DNA of 64,000 nucleotides from Anoxybacteroides rupiense (GTDB taxonomy: Bacteria > Bacillota > Bacilli > Bacillales > Anoxybacillaceae), in assembly GCF_014196195.1 (NCBI RefSeq), contig NZ_JACIDF010000001.1, positions 248,001 to 312,000 of the forward strand. Reading direction: 5' to 3'. How positions within the stretch are numbered: position 1 is the stretch's first letter; each line of letters begins with the position of its first letter. Shown one piece after another: positions 49,107 through 58,967 of the stretch. The translations under genes were made by a program, and so were the position numbers. The notes under the pieces are model-generated. The model was not told the DNA's origin. It saw nothing but the letters and a program-made list of their open reading frames with translations, and did not search any database.

Positions 49107-49137
49107 AAAAGACACTCCGCGGAGTGCCTGTCCCATG
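49107..49137 (-). terminator. Terminator of yneF
   Basis: AGGCACTCC pairs with GGAGTGTCT around GC, followed by TTTT on the minus strand. Confidence 0.8.
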
Positions 49138-49138
49138 T

Positions 49139-49351
49139 TTATTTAAGCTGGTTGTTCATCGCTTTCATCATTTGGTTGATTTTCTTTTGCGACGGTGTCA
49201 TTCCCATCTGCATCATCATCATTCGAATCATTTGCTCATTAATTGGCGGGTTTTTCTTTAAATAGTTCATCATCGTTTTACGGGCAATGAAAAATCCTAG
49301 CGCTGTTCCAGCGATAAGCGCTAGAATGCCAACGAGAATCGTTGTCCACAT
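49139..49351 (-). CDS. yneF: UPF0154 membrane protein (YneF)
   Basis: A 70-aa protein with one N-terminal membrane helix ([20 protein letters not shown]) and a cytoplasmic tail containing [20 protein letters not shown], the UPF0154 signature. The start follows GGAGGAAAAAGCAGT. Its position beside sirA and tkt is conserved with B. subtilis. Function unknown. Confidence 0.9.
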   Translation of the reverse strand: MWTTILVGILALIAGTALGFFIARKTMMNYLKKNPPINEQMIRMMMMQMGMTPSQKKINQMMKAMNNQLK

Positions 49352-49562
49352 ACTGCTTTTTCCTCCTTCATGTTGTCTATCTAACAGTGTACTAAACAAT
49401 GAGCTATTATACAATATTTTCCCTTAAAAATCTTTTATTTACGCACAATTCCGTCGATCAGAAAGAACAATAAATACAGTTTGCTACAGAAGAGCAGATC
49501 AAGAAGACGATCTTGATTGAACTGAGTGAATCTTCCAATTTTTTCACGCTGGAGCGTGATCG

Positions 49563-49668
49563 ATATAAGTCGCCAACTTATCTCCTACCGTCGAAAAAAT
49601 GGGAATCTGCTTTTGACTATATATGTTCCATCTTTTCACTGAATCTCTATCATTGGTAAATGGATCGA
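49563..49668 (+). repeat. Dispersed palindrome-containing repeat, copy C
   Basis: Has ATAAGTCGCCAACTTAT (the palindrome), CCGTCGAAAAA, TCTGCTTTTGA, TTCCATCTTTTC and TATCATT..TAAATGG. These blocks match copy E in order, with CTGCTTTTGA and TTCCATCTTTTC exact. Confidence 0.6.
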
Positions 49669-49734
49669 AGGCTAAATGAATCACTGCTGGTGCATCAACA
49701 TTGGTCCACAAGTGGACGACGGTCGATCACGCGA

Positions 49735-49786
49735 ATACGAACGAAAAGCAAGTCCAAAGACTTGCCTTTCTATTGCCAGTCCATGT
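49735..49786 (+). repeat. Dispersed repeat core, copy D
   Basis: GAACGAAAAGCAAGTCCAAA GACTTGCCTTTC repeats the palindromic core shared by the other copies. Confidence 0.5.
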
Positions 49787-49863
49787 GATTTTTTCTCCCA
49801 AGATCCAACGCCCTTTTTTCACATAGACACGCTATCCCAAATCATTATTTTTATTTCCATCTT

Positions 49864-50298
49864 TTAGGCAAATTTTCTGTTTTCTAATTCTGCTTTGAGC
49901 CATTGATAGTGGCTAAACTCGCTGTCAATCGCTAGAAAAGCGGATGATATCATAGCTAATGACTGGAAAATACGATTGGTTAAATCATAGCAATCGCTAA
50001 TGAGGAGTAAGCGGCGCTTTTGGACAATGACAAGTGCCTCTTCATTCGTTTGATCATGTTTAAACATTAGCATATTTCGTTCCAAGTTTCTCTCAACTTG
50101 TCCAGAAAAATGCTCTTTTATTCCTAACTCTACACGTGAAAACGAAATGCGTTCTGTAATAAATTCAACTTGTTTATGGCAAACACTTTTAAAAGGGGCC
50201 TTTTGATATTCCCGAAGCAGCTCGACGATTTTTTCTGGACGATGATAGTAATCTTTCACTACATCGTCTCGAAACAAATAAATCCAATAGCGCGTCAC
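49864..50298 (-). CDS. sirA: Sporulation inhibitor of replication SirA
   Basis: A 144-aa protein matching B. subtilis SirA/YneE in length, start (RYWIYLFRDDVVKDYYHRPE) and end (HYQWLKAELENRKF), and in position between yneF and tkt. In B. subtilis, SirA binds domain I of DnaA and blocks new rounds of replication when Spo0A is phosphorylated. It is followed 150 nt later by tkt on the same strand. Identity between species is low in this family, so context carries weight. Confidence 0.8.
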   Translation of the reverse strand: MTRYWIYLFRDDVVKDYYHRPEKIVELLREYQKAPFKSVCHKQVEFITERISFSRVELGIKEHFSGQVERNLERNMLMFKHDQTNEEALVIVQKRRLLLISDCYDLTNRIFQSLAMISSAFLAIDSEFSHYQWLKAELENRKFA

Positions 50299-50404
50299 AT
50301 TTCGTCCTCCATTCTTTTCTTCTTTTTACCTATTATAGAAAAACAGAAGAGAGAAACGTGTCTATTGGCGCAAAAATTCTTCACTATTTTTGTCGAAACA
50401 AAAG

Positions 50405-50441
50405 AAAAAGCTACCTTTCGCTAATAAAAGGCAGCTTTTTC
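50405..50441 (-). terminator. Terminator of tkt
   Basis: AAAAAGCT.CCTTT pairs with AAAGG.AGCTTTTT. Confidence 0.88.
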
Positions 50442-50452
50442 ACCTTATTTCA

Positions 50453-52459
50453 TTATGGATGCAAAAGCTTCTTTACACGCTCGATTACATGCTCCACTGT
50501 GAACCCATACTCTTTCATAATCTGTTCGCCTGGAGCAGAAGCGCCGAAGCGATCGATTGCTAAAATGTCTCCTTCATCTCCCGTATAGCGCTCCCACCCG
50601 AATGAAGCCGCCATTTCAATCGCTAGACGCTTTTTCAAAGCAGACGGCAAAACTTGCTCTTTATATTCTTCCGGCTGCTGTTCAAAACGATCCCAAGATG
50701 GCATGCTAATAACCGAAACATAAATGCCCTCAGAAGCCAACGCTTTTTGCGCTTCAACAGCTAAACTCACTTCTGAACCGGAAGCAAGCAACAAGGCCTG
50801 CGGTTCTCCATTCGTTGCTTCTGATACGACATATGCACCTTTTTTCACACCTTCATATGCGCGCTCTGCCGTGGTTGCAAGCGTCGGGAGGTTTTGTCTT
50901 GTCAACACAAGCGCTGTTGGGCGATCCGTTGATTCCAGTGCTAAGCGCCATGCGGCCGCGGTTTCGTTCGCATCTGCTGGGCGAATTAACGATAAATTCG
51001 GCATTGCCCGCAATGAAGGAAGCTGCTCAATCGGCTCATGAGTCGGTCCGTCTTCACCGACCGCAATACTGTCGTGCGTAAACACATAGGTGACTGGTAA
51101 GCCCATTAATGCAGCAAGACGGATAGCTGGACGCAAATAATCAGAAAACACAAAGAATGTACCGCCAAATACTTTTACTCCCCCATGAAGCGCCATTCCA
51201 TTCAATGCCGCTCCCATGGCAAATTCACGAACCCCGAACCAAATGTTTCGCCCTTCATAGCTTTCCGGCATAAAGTTGCCTGTTCCTTTAATCAGCGTTT
51301 TATTCGATCCCGCAAGATCCGCGGAACCGCCAATAAACTGTGGAACAGCTTTCGCAATCGCATTTAACACCTCTCCTGAGGATGCGCGTGTGGCTATGTT
51401 CTTGCCTTCTGGGTAAACAGGCAGCTGCTCTTCCCATCCTTCAGGGAGCTGCTCATCGATCGCCAGCTTCAATTGGTTCGCTAAATCTGGATAAGCTTTT
51501 TGGTAAGCGGCAAGCAATTCATTCCACTCCGCTTCTTTTTGTGCTCCCACTTCTTGAACAACTTGACGGAAATGGCCATATACTTCTTCCGGTACATAAA
51601 AATCTTCGGCAAACGTCCATTTATAAGCCTCTTTTGTTAGTTTTAGCTCATCTGCGCCAAGCGGAGCGCCGTGAACATCAGAAGTTCCTGCCTTATTTGG
51701 CGATCCATAGCCAATTGTTGTTTTCACTTCAATGAGCGTTGGGCGATTGACATCTGCTCTTGCTGTTTCAAGTGCTTTCGCAACTTCCTCGATATCGTTT
51801 CCATCCTCAACGCGCAAATATTGCCATCCATATGCCTCAAAGCGCTGTGCGACATTTTCCGAGAAGGAAAGCTGCAGCTCTCCATCGAGCGAAATGTCAT
51901 TCGAATCATAAAGAACGATGAGACGGCCAAGTTTCAAATGACCAGCTAATGAAGCTGCTTCAGAGGCAACCCCTTCCATCAAGTCTCCATCGCCGCAAAT
52001 GGCATATGTGTAATGGTTAATAATCTCAAAATGATCTCGATTGTATGTAGTCGCTAAATGACGTTCTGCCATTGCCATACCGACAGCCATCGCAATCCCT
52101 TGACCAAGCGGACCTGTTGTTGCTTCTACTCCAGGTGTATGACCGTACTCCGGATGTCCGGGTGTTTTGCTCCCCCATTGGCGAAACTGTTTGATATCTT
52201 CCATTGATACGTCATAGCCACTTAAATGAAGCAAGCTATATAAAAGCATAGAGCCATGACCCGCAGATAGCACAAAACGGTCGCGGTTAAACCATTTTGG
52301 ATTGCTTGGATTATGATTCATGAATTTGGTCCAAAGCGTATAGGCCATCGGCGCAGCGCCCATCGGCATGCCTGGATGCCCGGAATTCGCTTTTTCAATT
52401 GCATCAATCGACAACGTTCGGATTGTCGTGATGGCCAATTGATCAATCGTTTGTGCCAT
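50453..52459 (-). CDS. tkt: Transketolase
   Basis: A 668-aa thiamine-diphosphate enzyme of the pentose phosphate pathway that moves two-carbon units between sugar phosphates. The cofactor motif is [15 protein letters not shown]; the acceptor-site histidines lie in [19 protein letters not shown] and [18 protein letters not shown]. Normal length, AAAGGATGAGCAAAA before the ATG, own terminator. Xylose imported by XylFGH would feed into this step after isomerisation. Confidence 0.96.
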   Translation of the reverse strand: MAQTIDQLAITTIRTLSIDAIEKANSGHPGMPMGAAPMAYTLWTKFMNHNPSNPKWFNRDRFVLSAGHGSMLLYSLLHLSGYDVSMEDIKQFRQWGSKTPGHPEYGHTPGVEATTGPLGQGIAMAVGMAMAERHLATTYNRDHFEIINHYTYAICGDGDLMEGVASEAASLAGHLKLGRLIVLYDSNDISLDGELQLSFSENVAQRFEAYGWQYLRVEDGNDIEEVAKALETARADVNRPTLIEVKTTIGYGSPNKAGTSDVHGAPLGADELKLTKEAYKWTFAEDFYVPEEVYGHFRQVVQEVGAQKEAEWNELLAAYQKAYPDLANQLKLAIDEQLPEGWEEQLPVYPEGKNIATRASSGEVLNAIAKAVPQFIGGSADLAGSNKTLIKGTGNFMPESYEGRNIWFGVREFAMGAALNGMALHGGVKVFGGTFFVFSDYLRPAIRLAALMGLPVTYVFTHDSIAVGEDGPTHEPIEQLPSLRAMPNLSLIRPADANETAAAWRLALESTDRPTALVLTRQNLPTLATTAERAYEGVKKGAYVVSEATNGEPQALLLASGSEVSLAVEAQKALASEGIYVSVISMPSWDRFEQQPEEYKEQVLPSALKKRLAIEMAASFGWERYTGDEGDILAIDRFGASAPGEQIMKEYGFTVEHVIERVKKLLHP

Positions 52460-52582
52460 TTTTTGCTCATCCTTTCGTTTCGTAGCGTTTTATCCATTTC
52501 TATCATATAGAAAGTAAGAAAAAATGTACAACGTTTCTTCAAAAAATCAAGAATCTTTGACTGATGAGAATGCTTGCTTCTC

Positions 52583-52813
52583 TTAATGCAACCGATTTTT
52601 TTGACTTTCCTTCAATTTTTTGGGCGTCACATCTTTTCCATTTGGATCAATAATTTTTACAGAATGCAGAGTATCCGTTACCGCTTGGCGAAATGCTTGA
52701 AGATACTCCTTGCGAAGCTGCTCTTGCTCTTTTTTCTCCGCTTCTGTCAACCCGCTTGTCTTTGCCTTTTTCGCTAATTCATTAATGCGAGCGATTTTTT
52801 GTTTTGAGATCAT
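52583..52813 (-). CDS. ynzC: UPF0291 protein (YnzC)
   Basis: A 76-aa helical protein; start [20 protein letters not shown] at an ATG behind AGGTGGAATGAAACG. The family helix [20 protein letters not shown] and the [15 protein letters not shown] stretch are present. It is the last gene of the SOS-controlled yneA-yneB-ynzC set. Function unknown. Confidence 0.9.
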   Translation of the reverse strand: MISKQKIARINELAKKAKTSGLTEAEKKEQEQLRKEYLQAFRQAVTDTLHSVKIIDPNGKDVTPKKLKESQKNRLH

Positions 52814-52880
52814 CGTTTCATTCCACCTATTTCGAAAAATATTATGCCCCCATCTTACTAGAGAAATGGATCCTTGACAA

Positions 52881-53847
<967 letters not shown>

Positions 53848-53863
53848 CTTCTCCCACCTCTTA

Positions 53864-53939
53864 GAATGTTTGTTCGCTTTTTTACCCATTATATTAAGAA
53901 CATTCGTTTGCGTCAACCATTTTTTCGAACTTATGTTTG
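53864..53939. promoter_or_regulatory. Three LexA-box-like operators between yneA and lexA
   Basis: CGAACTTATGTTTG (53926-53939), AGAACATTCGTTTG (53897-53910) and AGAATGTTTGTTCG (53864-53877) resemble the Gram-positive SOS box CGAACN4GTTCG. The first overlaps the lexA -35. Confidence 0.75.
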
Positions 53940-53965
53940 TTTTTTTGTTCTCCTCGTGTTATAAT
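53937..53965 (+). promoter_or_regulatory. lexA promoter
   Basis: TTGTTT and TATAAT with a 17-nt spacer; the -35 overlaps a LexA box, consistent with autorepression. Confidence 0.7.
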
Positions 53966-53995
53966 AAAAAAAACGATGGGTAAGAGGTGTGAAAC

Positions 53996-54619
53996 ATGAC
54001 CAAACTGTCGAAACGCCAACAGCAAATTCTCGATTTCATCAAAAAAGAAGTAAAAACTAAAGGGTATCCTCCTTCCGTTCGTGAGATTGGCGAAGCGGTT
54101 GGACTTGCCTCTAGCTCAACGGTGCATGGACATTTAGCTCGGCTTGAAAGCAAAGGATACATCCGCCGTGATCCAACTAAACCTCGCGCGATTGAAATAT
54201 TAGATCCGGATTTTGCCTCATTCATGCGGCCGAGCAATGTGATCAATGTTCCGGTCATCGGAAAGGTAACGGCAGGGCAACCAATAACCGCTATCGAAAA
54301 TGTGGAGGACTATTTTCCGCTCCCAGAACGCTTCGTTTCTGCAGAGGACCATGTTTTTATGCTTGAAATAATGGGCGATAGTATGATTGAGGCAGGCATT
54401 TTAGACGGAGATTTTGTCATTGTTCGTCAGCAGCAGTCAGCTAATAACGGAGATATTGTCGTTGCTATGACGGAAGAAAACGAAGCAACCGTCAAGCGCT
54501 TTTTTAAAGAACAAGGCCACATTCGCCTACAGCCAGAAAACCCTCATATGGAGCCTATTATCGTCAACGATGTTACGATTCTCGGGAAAGTGATCGGCGT
54601 ATATCGCATGATTCAATAA
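53996..54619 (+). CDS. lexA: SOS repressor LexA
   Basis: A 207-aa repressor. The winged-helix N-terminal domain has [20 protein letters not shown]; the self-cleavage site Ala-Gly is in GKVTAGQPI; the catalytic serine is in [10 protein letters not shown] and the lysine in EATVKRFF. Full family length. It represses yneA and itself until RecA filaments trigger cleavage. TAAGAGGTGTGAAAC precedes the ATG. Confidence 0.97.
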   Translation: MTKLSKRQQQILDFIKKEVKTKGYPPSVREIGEAVGLASSSTVHGHLARLESKGYIRRDPTKPRAIEILDPDFASFMRPSNVINVPVIGKVTAGQPITAIENVEDYFPLPERFVSAEDHVFMLEIMGDSMIEAGILDGDFVIVRQQQSANNGDIVVAMTEENEATVKRFFKEQGHIRLQPENPHMEPIIVNDVTILGKVIGVYRMIQ

Positions 54620-54626
54620 CAAACAA

Positions 54627-54666
54627 GGGTAGATAAAGTGAAATTCACCTTATCTACCCTTGTTTT
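54627..54666 (+). terminator. Terminator of lexA
   Basis: AAGGGTAGATAA.GTGAA pairs with TTCACCTTATCTACCCTT and is followed by GTTTT. Confidence 0.9.
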
Positions 54667-55261
54667 AAGTAGCGATGATTATTCGATCATTGTTAAAATC
54701 CGCTAGGTTCTCTTATTTGTCTATATGGATGGAAGCGGCATCATTTTGTGCAATTCATTTGAGCGGTACATTTTTGCCCATTTTAAGACGGATGCTGCAT
54801 AAAGACAGGAACGAACAGCAAATCATTTCTCTACATCATAATCCGTATCGTTCTTGACAGATAAAATGATAGTGACTAACGTTGTAACTGTAGAGACTAC
54901 AGCTGCTATGACCGAGGCAAGTCACGAACTTGTCTCGAACCGGCGAAAAACAAATTCTGCTTTTGAATGGGGCGTCTATTCCATCTTTTCGTTGGATTTC
55001 GATCATTCGCAAATGGACCCAATGCCGAAACCATTCAGCACTTATATACAGGATGAATCGTAATTCCTTTAAACCTCATCGAACTTCTTTCCTAGTCTTT
55101 CTCTTTAAATGAGACTATTCCCTTAGGGTATATGGCTAATAATCTAAATTCAAGGAAAGCATTTCTTTTTCTTGTTTTTTTGATTCCTCATCACCATAAT
55201 CATGCGAATCCATATCTCTGCATATCATTTACATAACATCAAAAAAGGAGGGCATCAGGCC
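54667..55261. other. Intergenic region with a dispersed repeat
   Basis: Holds repeat copy E at 54911-55020. The short open frames lack ribosome binding sites and protein-like composition. Confidence 0.45.
54911..55020 (+). repeat. Dispersed palindrome-containing repeat, copy E
   Basis: GACCGAGGCAAGTCACGAAC TTGTCTCG, CCGGCGAAAAA, TTCTGCTTTTGA, TATTCCATCTTTTCGTTGGA and ATCATTCGCAAATGGA. The best match is copy C. Confidence 0.6.
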
Positions 55262-55408
55262 ATGTTATCTATTGAATTTTTCGCATGGACACTATCTGCT
55301 ATCTTAGGAATCGGATTTATTATTTCTCTTATAGCTGTATCCAGAAAACCGAAAAACATGACTGAGATGGAGCGACAAAGGCCTGAACCCAAGAACACAG
55401 AACCATAA
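55262..55408 (+). CDS. Small single-pass membrane protein, 48 aa
   Basis: Begins MLSIEFFAWTLSAILGIGFI at an ATG behind AAAAGGAGGGC, one membrane helix, then a short charged tail (SRKPKNMTEMERQRPEPK). The good ribosome binding site is the main evidence; the frame could start at 55202 but the site favours 55262. No known family recognised. Confidence 0.5.
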   Translation: MLSIEFFAWTLSAILGIGFIISLIAVSRKPKNMTEMERQRPEPKNTEP

Positions 55409-55411
55409 AAT

Positions 55412-55505
55412 AGAGTTTGTTCAGACCTTCATCGCGCGGATACATGACGAGAAGGCAAGCCTGTGGACTTGCCTTCCAACCGTGGTACAGATACTATTGG
55501 TTCAA
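55412..55505 (+). repeat. Dispersed palindrome-containing repeat, copy F
   Basis: TTGTTCAGACCTTCATC, then GACGAGAAGGCAAGCC..GGACTTGCCTTCC and CCGTGG; it shares the left part with copy B. Confidence 0.5.
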
Positions 55506-55646
55506 TCGTTAAGTTTTATTTATATCGTGCTTTGCCGACAGGATGAAAACTACAGACCAAAATCAAGTCTATGAATCATCATCGCTTTTTTTCGGTAGAA
55601 TGTCCTATTATTATTCTATTGTTTTGTTTCATTTCTTATTTTACCA

Positions 55647-56009
55647 TCATTGATTTTTAAGTAATTGATCAATGTAGTTTTTTATCTCTTCTATCTTCTG
55701 ATCGGTAACTTTTTTAATTTCTTCTGTTTTTTGATTTAAAGACTGTTGATAATCTTGATTGAGCTTTTCATTTAAGTATTTTTTAGTTTCATCTTGCAAT
55801 CGCTGGATTTCAGACTGTGTTACATTGGATAGATCATTTTTTATTTTCATGTCTTTTTCTGACAAGTATTGATTGATTTCTTGCTGGTACTCTTTTTTCG
55901 CTGCTTCCGCTGCATCGCTCATATGATAGACTACCGCACCACTAAGTCCACCACTAACAAAAAACAAAACGATTGTTATAAACAAAACTCTAAGAGGTAT
56001 CTTTTTCAT
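55647..56009 (-). CDS. Secreted or membrane-anchored coiled-coil protein, 120 aa
   Basis: An N-terminal hydrophobic segment (RVLFITIVLFFVSGGLSGAV) acts as a membrane anchor or signal; the rest is a lysine/glutamate-rich coiled coil (QKTEEIKKVTDQKIEEIKNY). AAAGGAGGTTGATTTAT precedes the ATG at 56009. No named family recognised; no partner seen. Confidence 0.65.
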   Translation of the reverse strand: MKKIPLRVLFITIVLFFVSGGLSGAVVYHMSDAAEAAKKEYQQEINQYLSEKDMKIKNDLSNVTQSEIQRLQDETKKYLNEKLNQDYQQSLNQKTEEIKKVTDQKIEEIKNYIDQLLKNQ

Positions 56010-56403
56010 ATAAATCAACCTCCTTTTTTTTATTATCTCATATTCCGCGCTCATTTTTTAGTGTTTTATCCGAATATTCATTATTTTTTATGATCGTACT
56101 ATCTGTGTGATTTTCTTCCTATGATGTTTTGCTGTGCATTAAGAAAAGCACCTTCTTCTCCAAAGCTGAATCTCATGGAGTATCTTTGGAAATGGTGAAA
56201 AGCACCGTCAGCCGTTGCCAATCATTTTCACAATGACGTACACAAAGCTATTGATTAGCCAGTCGATAGCTTCATTCTTAAAGTATATTGAATGTCGCAA
56301 TGACGATGTTTTACAGCTGTATCGCTTGAGAAATCGAATGATAAGTTCATTTGATTTCGTAAACAATCATCAAACTTCATAGTCATCACTCCAATGAATA
56401 CAA
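56010..56403. other. Intergenic region
   Basis: No supported gene or repeat seen. Confidence 0.4.
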
Positions 56404-56430
56404 TAAAAAGCATCCAATTATTTGGATGCC
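56404..56430 (-). terminator. Terminator of the repetitive-protein gene
   Basis: GCATCCAA pairs with TTGGATGC and is followed by TTTTTAT on the minus strand. Confidence 0.85.
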
Positions 56431-56458
56431 TAACATCTAAAATTACAACGAAAAAATC

Positions 56459-57037
56459 TTATTCATTAATGTTAAGATGTATTTCCTCAGATTCCTCCTG
56501 GATTTGTCCAATAAGGGATAGAACAGAACCTGTGGCTTGTATCCAACTTCCTGCAACTCCAACTAGGTCTGACTCTGAGTTATTTTCATTCAATGACTGA
56601 ATGCCACTTATGGCCTGCAAGGAATTCCCGATGCCTTGCAACAGACTTCCAGAGATATTCTCTAATCTCCCGTCTTCTGTACGATCAAAAAACTCATCAG
56701 AAAGACCTACGAAACTCCCTAATGCTTGCATCCACAGCCCAGTAATCATAAGCTTTTGTTCGATTTTTTCACCCCAAGCGTCACCCACCAGCATTCCTGT
56801 AATAACGGTTGAGTTCCCTGTGGCTTGGATTTCATCCCCTATTTTTTCAAACGAATCCATACCTTGTCCGTCAGCAGATAATGCACTTCCTAAAGCCTGT
56901 AACACATTACCTACTAGCCGCAATTGATAACCTAGATTTTTGTTCAAATGAAATTGAGGAGTATTGCCGATGGCTGCTTGTATAGTCCCGATTGCCGAAA
57001 GAGAATATCCGACTATTTCCTTCCACTGATTATTCAT
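56459..57037 (-). CDS. Repetitive Gly/Ala-rich protein (DUF6944-like)
   Basis: A 192-aa protein built of repeated units of about 20-35 residues carrying G..(L/W)QA.G, e.g. LVGNVLQALGSALS, GLWMQALGSFVG, LLQGIGNSLQAISG and GSWIQATGSVLSL. No signal peptide or charge-rich tail. It resembles the Bacillus DUF6944 repetitive proteins of unknown function. The only possible ribosome binding site (AGGAGTTGG) is rather far from the ATG. It is the last ancestral-side gene before the glnA remnant. Confidence 0.6.
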   Translation of the reverse strand: MNNQWKEIVGYSLSAIGTIQAAIGNTPQFHLNKNLGYQLRLVGNVLQALGSALSADGQGMDSFEKIGDEIQATGNSTVITGMLVGDAWGEKIEQKLMITGLWMQALGSFVGLSDEFFDRTEDGRLENISGSLLQGIGNSLQAISGIQSLNENNSESDLVGVAGSWIQATGSVLSLIGQIQEESEEIHLNINE

Positions 57038-57267
57038 TTGTTATCCAATCCAACTCCTATTGATACAATTATTGTATTCTGATTCTGCTATTTGGTTCAT
57101 TTAGTAAAAGAAAAAACGCCCCCCAAACGGGTGACGCAATTCAGACAACCTACTCACTGATTAGGTAGCATTTACACGACAAAAAACAACGAAAAAGCAT
57201 TTATATGTATCATCAATTTTTGTGGGCACTCTTTATCAATGATTAAATTGATTGCTTTTATCCACAA
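57038..57267. other. Intergenic region
   Basis: No supported gene; lies between the repetitive-protein gene and the glnA terminator. Confidence 0.4.
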
Positions 57268-57304
57268 TATAAAAACCCCTCAACGCGTAGAGGATCGAGG
57301 GATT
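57268..57304 (-). terminator. Original terminator of glnA, retained
   Basis: CCCTC..CCTC / GAGGGG and GAGG pairs followed by TTTTTATA on the minus strand, directly behind the glnA stop codon. Confidence 0.7.
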
Positions 57305-57311
57305 GGAGGGA

Positions 57312-57371
57312 TTAATAAAGGATCATGTATTGATCGCGTTCCCACGGACGGACTTCTGTGCGGAATATAAG
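57312..57371 (-). pseudogene. glnA: 3'-end remnant of glutamine synthetase
   Basis: The last codons of a glnA gene remain: FRTEVRPWERDQYMILY then TAA. This aligns with the B. subtilis GlnA end (FRTQVHPWEREQYMSQY). Just upstream a stop (57372-57374) ends the frame and no other glutamine synthetase sequence follows, so the match begins sharply. glnA is expected beside lexA in this group. The remnant marks the edge of inserted or rearranged DNA, either an attachment-site duplicate at the 3' end of glnA or a deletion junction. Confidence 0.8.
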
Positions 57372-57610
57372 TTATAGCAGTAAAGCAAATTCAAATTAGA
57401 GTGATAATCGCATTATATCAACGATTTTAAAAAATAACACTTCAAAATGAATCGACATTTATTAACTAAAATCGGGCAATTATCAGGCGGATTGGGGCTA
57501 TGCCCCTTTCTTCCCTCACACCCTCTGGTCCAACTATATACCCTATACACTTTTTGCCTATGCTTTTCTCCCTTCTTCCTCACAGCGTCATTGGACTCGA
57601 AAATTTTTTA
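57372..57610. other. Left edge of the accessory island, non-coding
   Basis: AT-rich sequence directly after the glnA remnant. A 73-codon plus-strand frame is not convincing. Confidence 0.4.
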
Positions 57611-58028
57611 TTACGTAGTTATAATCCAAAAAACACACGGAGTATACACAAACAAAAATAAATTATAGACGATTTCTGAATCCCTCATATCCATTATTTT
57701 ATCTACCCCAAACCTGATTCCCCAATATATGATTACGATAATAAAATAGACGATGGCATGGAGGACAAATGATATAGCAAGCTTGATTTGTTCTTTGTAA
57801 TGCATAGTCTATAAATAAAGAGAGCGGTATACCGAATAAAACAACTAACGGAAGTATGTACACTATAGAATAGAGCAGGGAACTGACAAGAACTTTTAAT
57901 AGTCCTTCTAAAATATTTAATTCCTTTGATACCGTTACACCTTTGGACTCAATTACATAATATAAAAAGCCTGAATTAATTGAAGTTAGTATACCTGATA
58001 CCACTTTTATCTTTATATCCCTAAACAA
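57611..58028 (-). pseudogene. UPF0715-like membrane protein gene, frameshifted
   Basis: The first frame (TTG start at 58028 behind AAGGAGGATTTCA) encodes three membrane helices up to VVLFGIPLSLFIDYALQ, then goes off into a non-protein-like tail. A second frame from about 57800 continues KEQIKLAISFVLHAIVYF, as expected next in the family. A one-base insertion or two-base loss near 57795 explains both. Function of the family is unknown. Confidence 0.6.
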
Positions 58029-58109
58029 TGAAATCCTCCTTATCTTACAGTTTAGTAGTGATATTTTACCATTAAAATTTGACTAATTCGCATGAAGAAG
58101 GATATAAAT

Positions 58110-58327
58110 TCAGGAAACTACTTTGGGCCGTTCTCCATAGCTTAAAGAATCAGCGGCCATGCCAGAAAAACAAAGTCTAAATCCTCTTTCTCTAAGGTGT
58201 CTGATTGCTGCAAGCGTTATGTGATGACTTTTAAAGTTGTTTTACCTCTCATTTGTTTGAACGCTTCCGAAATTCTGCTTTCAATTTCTTTGGGATCGAT
58301 ATTTACTTTTGAAATGACCTTCCTCAT
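58110..58327 (-). pseudogene. Small island gene, frameshifted
   Basis: An ATG behind GAGGGGGTTAGTA begins MRKVISKVNIDPKEIESRIS and stops after 36 codons. From about 58225 a second frame continues SHHITLAAIRHLRERGFRLC to a TGA at 58110, with protein-like composition. A single frameshift would join them into about 70 residues. I do not recognise the family; the 36-aa peptide could also be real by itself. Confidence 0.45.
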
Positions 58328-58433
58328 TACTAACCCCCTCTCATCTCTTTTTACCTACACATTACCTTATATAGAACACTTGATTAAAAAATAACCCCCA
58401 CACCAAGCAGGGAAGGCAGATTCAACAAACTAC

Positions 58434-58653
58434 TTAATTATAGGGGCGGTATTTTTTCCGAAGTTCTTTCAATTCCTTTTCAAGTTGTCCAATATCACTC
58501 CGAAAAATAACTTATCTTCTTCGGAACGATTCTTCCTGATTCTATAAGTTGGCTTAAACGTTGATAAGTCACACCCAATATTTCCAAAGTTTCAGCAACT
58601 CCGAGGACTTCACTTTTTATGAAGCCCTCGACTTCTTTTCGATTTTTGAACAT
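58434..58653 (-). pseudogene. Helix-turn-helix DNA-binding protein gene, frameshifted
   Basis: Starts MFKNRKEVEGFIKSEVLGVA and contains TLEILGVTYQRLSQLIESGR, an excisionase/MerR-like HTH. The frame ends early (VPKKISYFSE) but one added G would give VPKKDKLFFRSDIGQLEKEL and a natural end KKYRPYN at a TAA. So a single-base loss near 58505 has broken it. Such proteins regulate small mobile or accessory loci. Confidence 0.6.
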
Positions 58654-58657
58654 TCTA

Positions 58658-58858
58658 TCATTTATCTTCCTTGAAATTCAGCTTGTATTTGATTGGAATT
58701 AAGATAAGCCAGAGCGCTATAATCACCAATATGATCCATCTCAAAACGGTCATTTCTTCAAAAAAAAGATTATCTTTATCAACAATAGAGAACAAGAAGT
58801 GAACAAAATAACAGAGAAAGCCCCCTTCCAACGAGGACGAGAGGATTGATAGTAGCAT
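58658..58858 (-). CDS. Possible small membrane protein
   Basis: 66 codons with two hydrophobic segments (FLCYFVHFLFSIV and LRWIILVIIALWLILIPI). No ribosome binding site precedes its ATG and it overlaps the zinc-ribbon remnant in another frame, so it may be the back end of a broken gene. Confidence 0.3.
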   Translation of the reverse strand: MLLSILSSSLEGGFLCYFVHFLFSIVDKDNLFFEEMTVLRWIILVIIALWLILIPIKYKLNFKEDK

Positions 58859-58952
58859 TTCTGATGGATGACGGTGTTGATGATGTCGAGAAATACTTTT
58901 TCGTCAGGCTGAACCGGATTGGAACACAAGGGACAACGCAGTCGGCCGACAC
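58815..58952 (-). pseudogene. Zinc-binding domain remnant
   Basis: A frame without a start encodes VGRLRCPLCSNPVQPDEKVF and INTVIHQKCYYQ: Cys-x2-Cys and His-x2-Cys, a small zinc finger. GGAGGTGATTCC-ATG just upstream is in another frame, so a frameshift near the start is likely. Downstream it runs out within a membrane-protein frame. Confidence 0.35.
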
Positions 58953-58967
58953 GAACATGGAATCACC

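Larger units (their letters stand above)
49352..49863. other. Intergenic region with two dispersed-repeat copies
   Basis: About 510 nt lacking a gene, between yneF and sirA where relatives have only a short gap. It holds repeat copies at 49563-49668 and 49735-49786, so this stretch is probably an inserted repeat unit. Confidence 0.45.

Noticed and set aside
57447-57668. 73-codon plus-strand frame at the island edge
   Set aside because: No ribosome binding site and low-complexity composition; overlaps the opposite-strand membrane pseudogene end.
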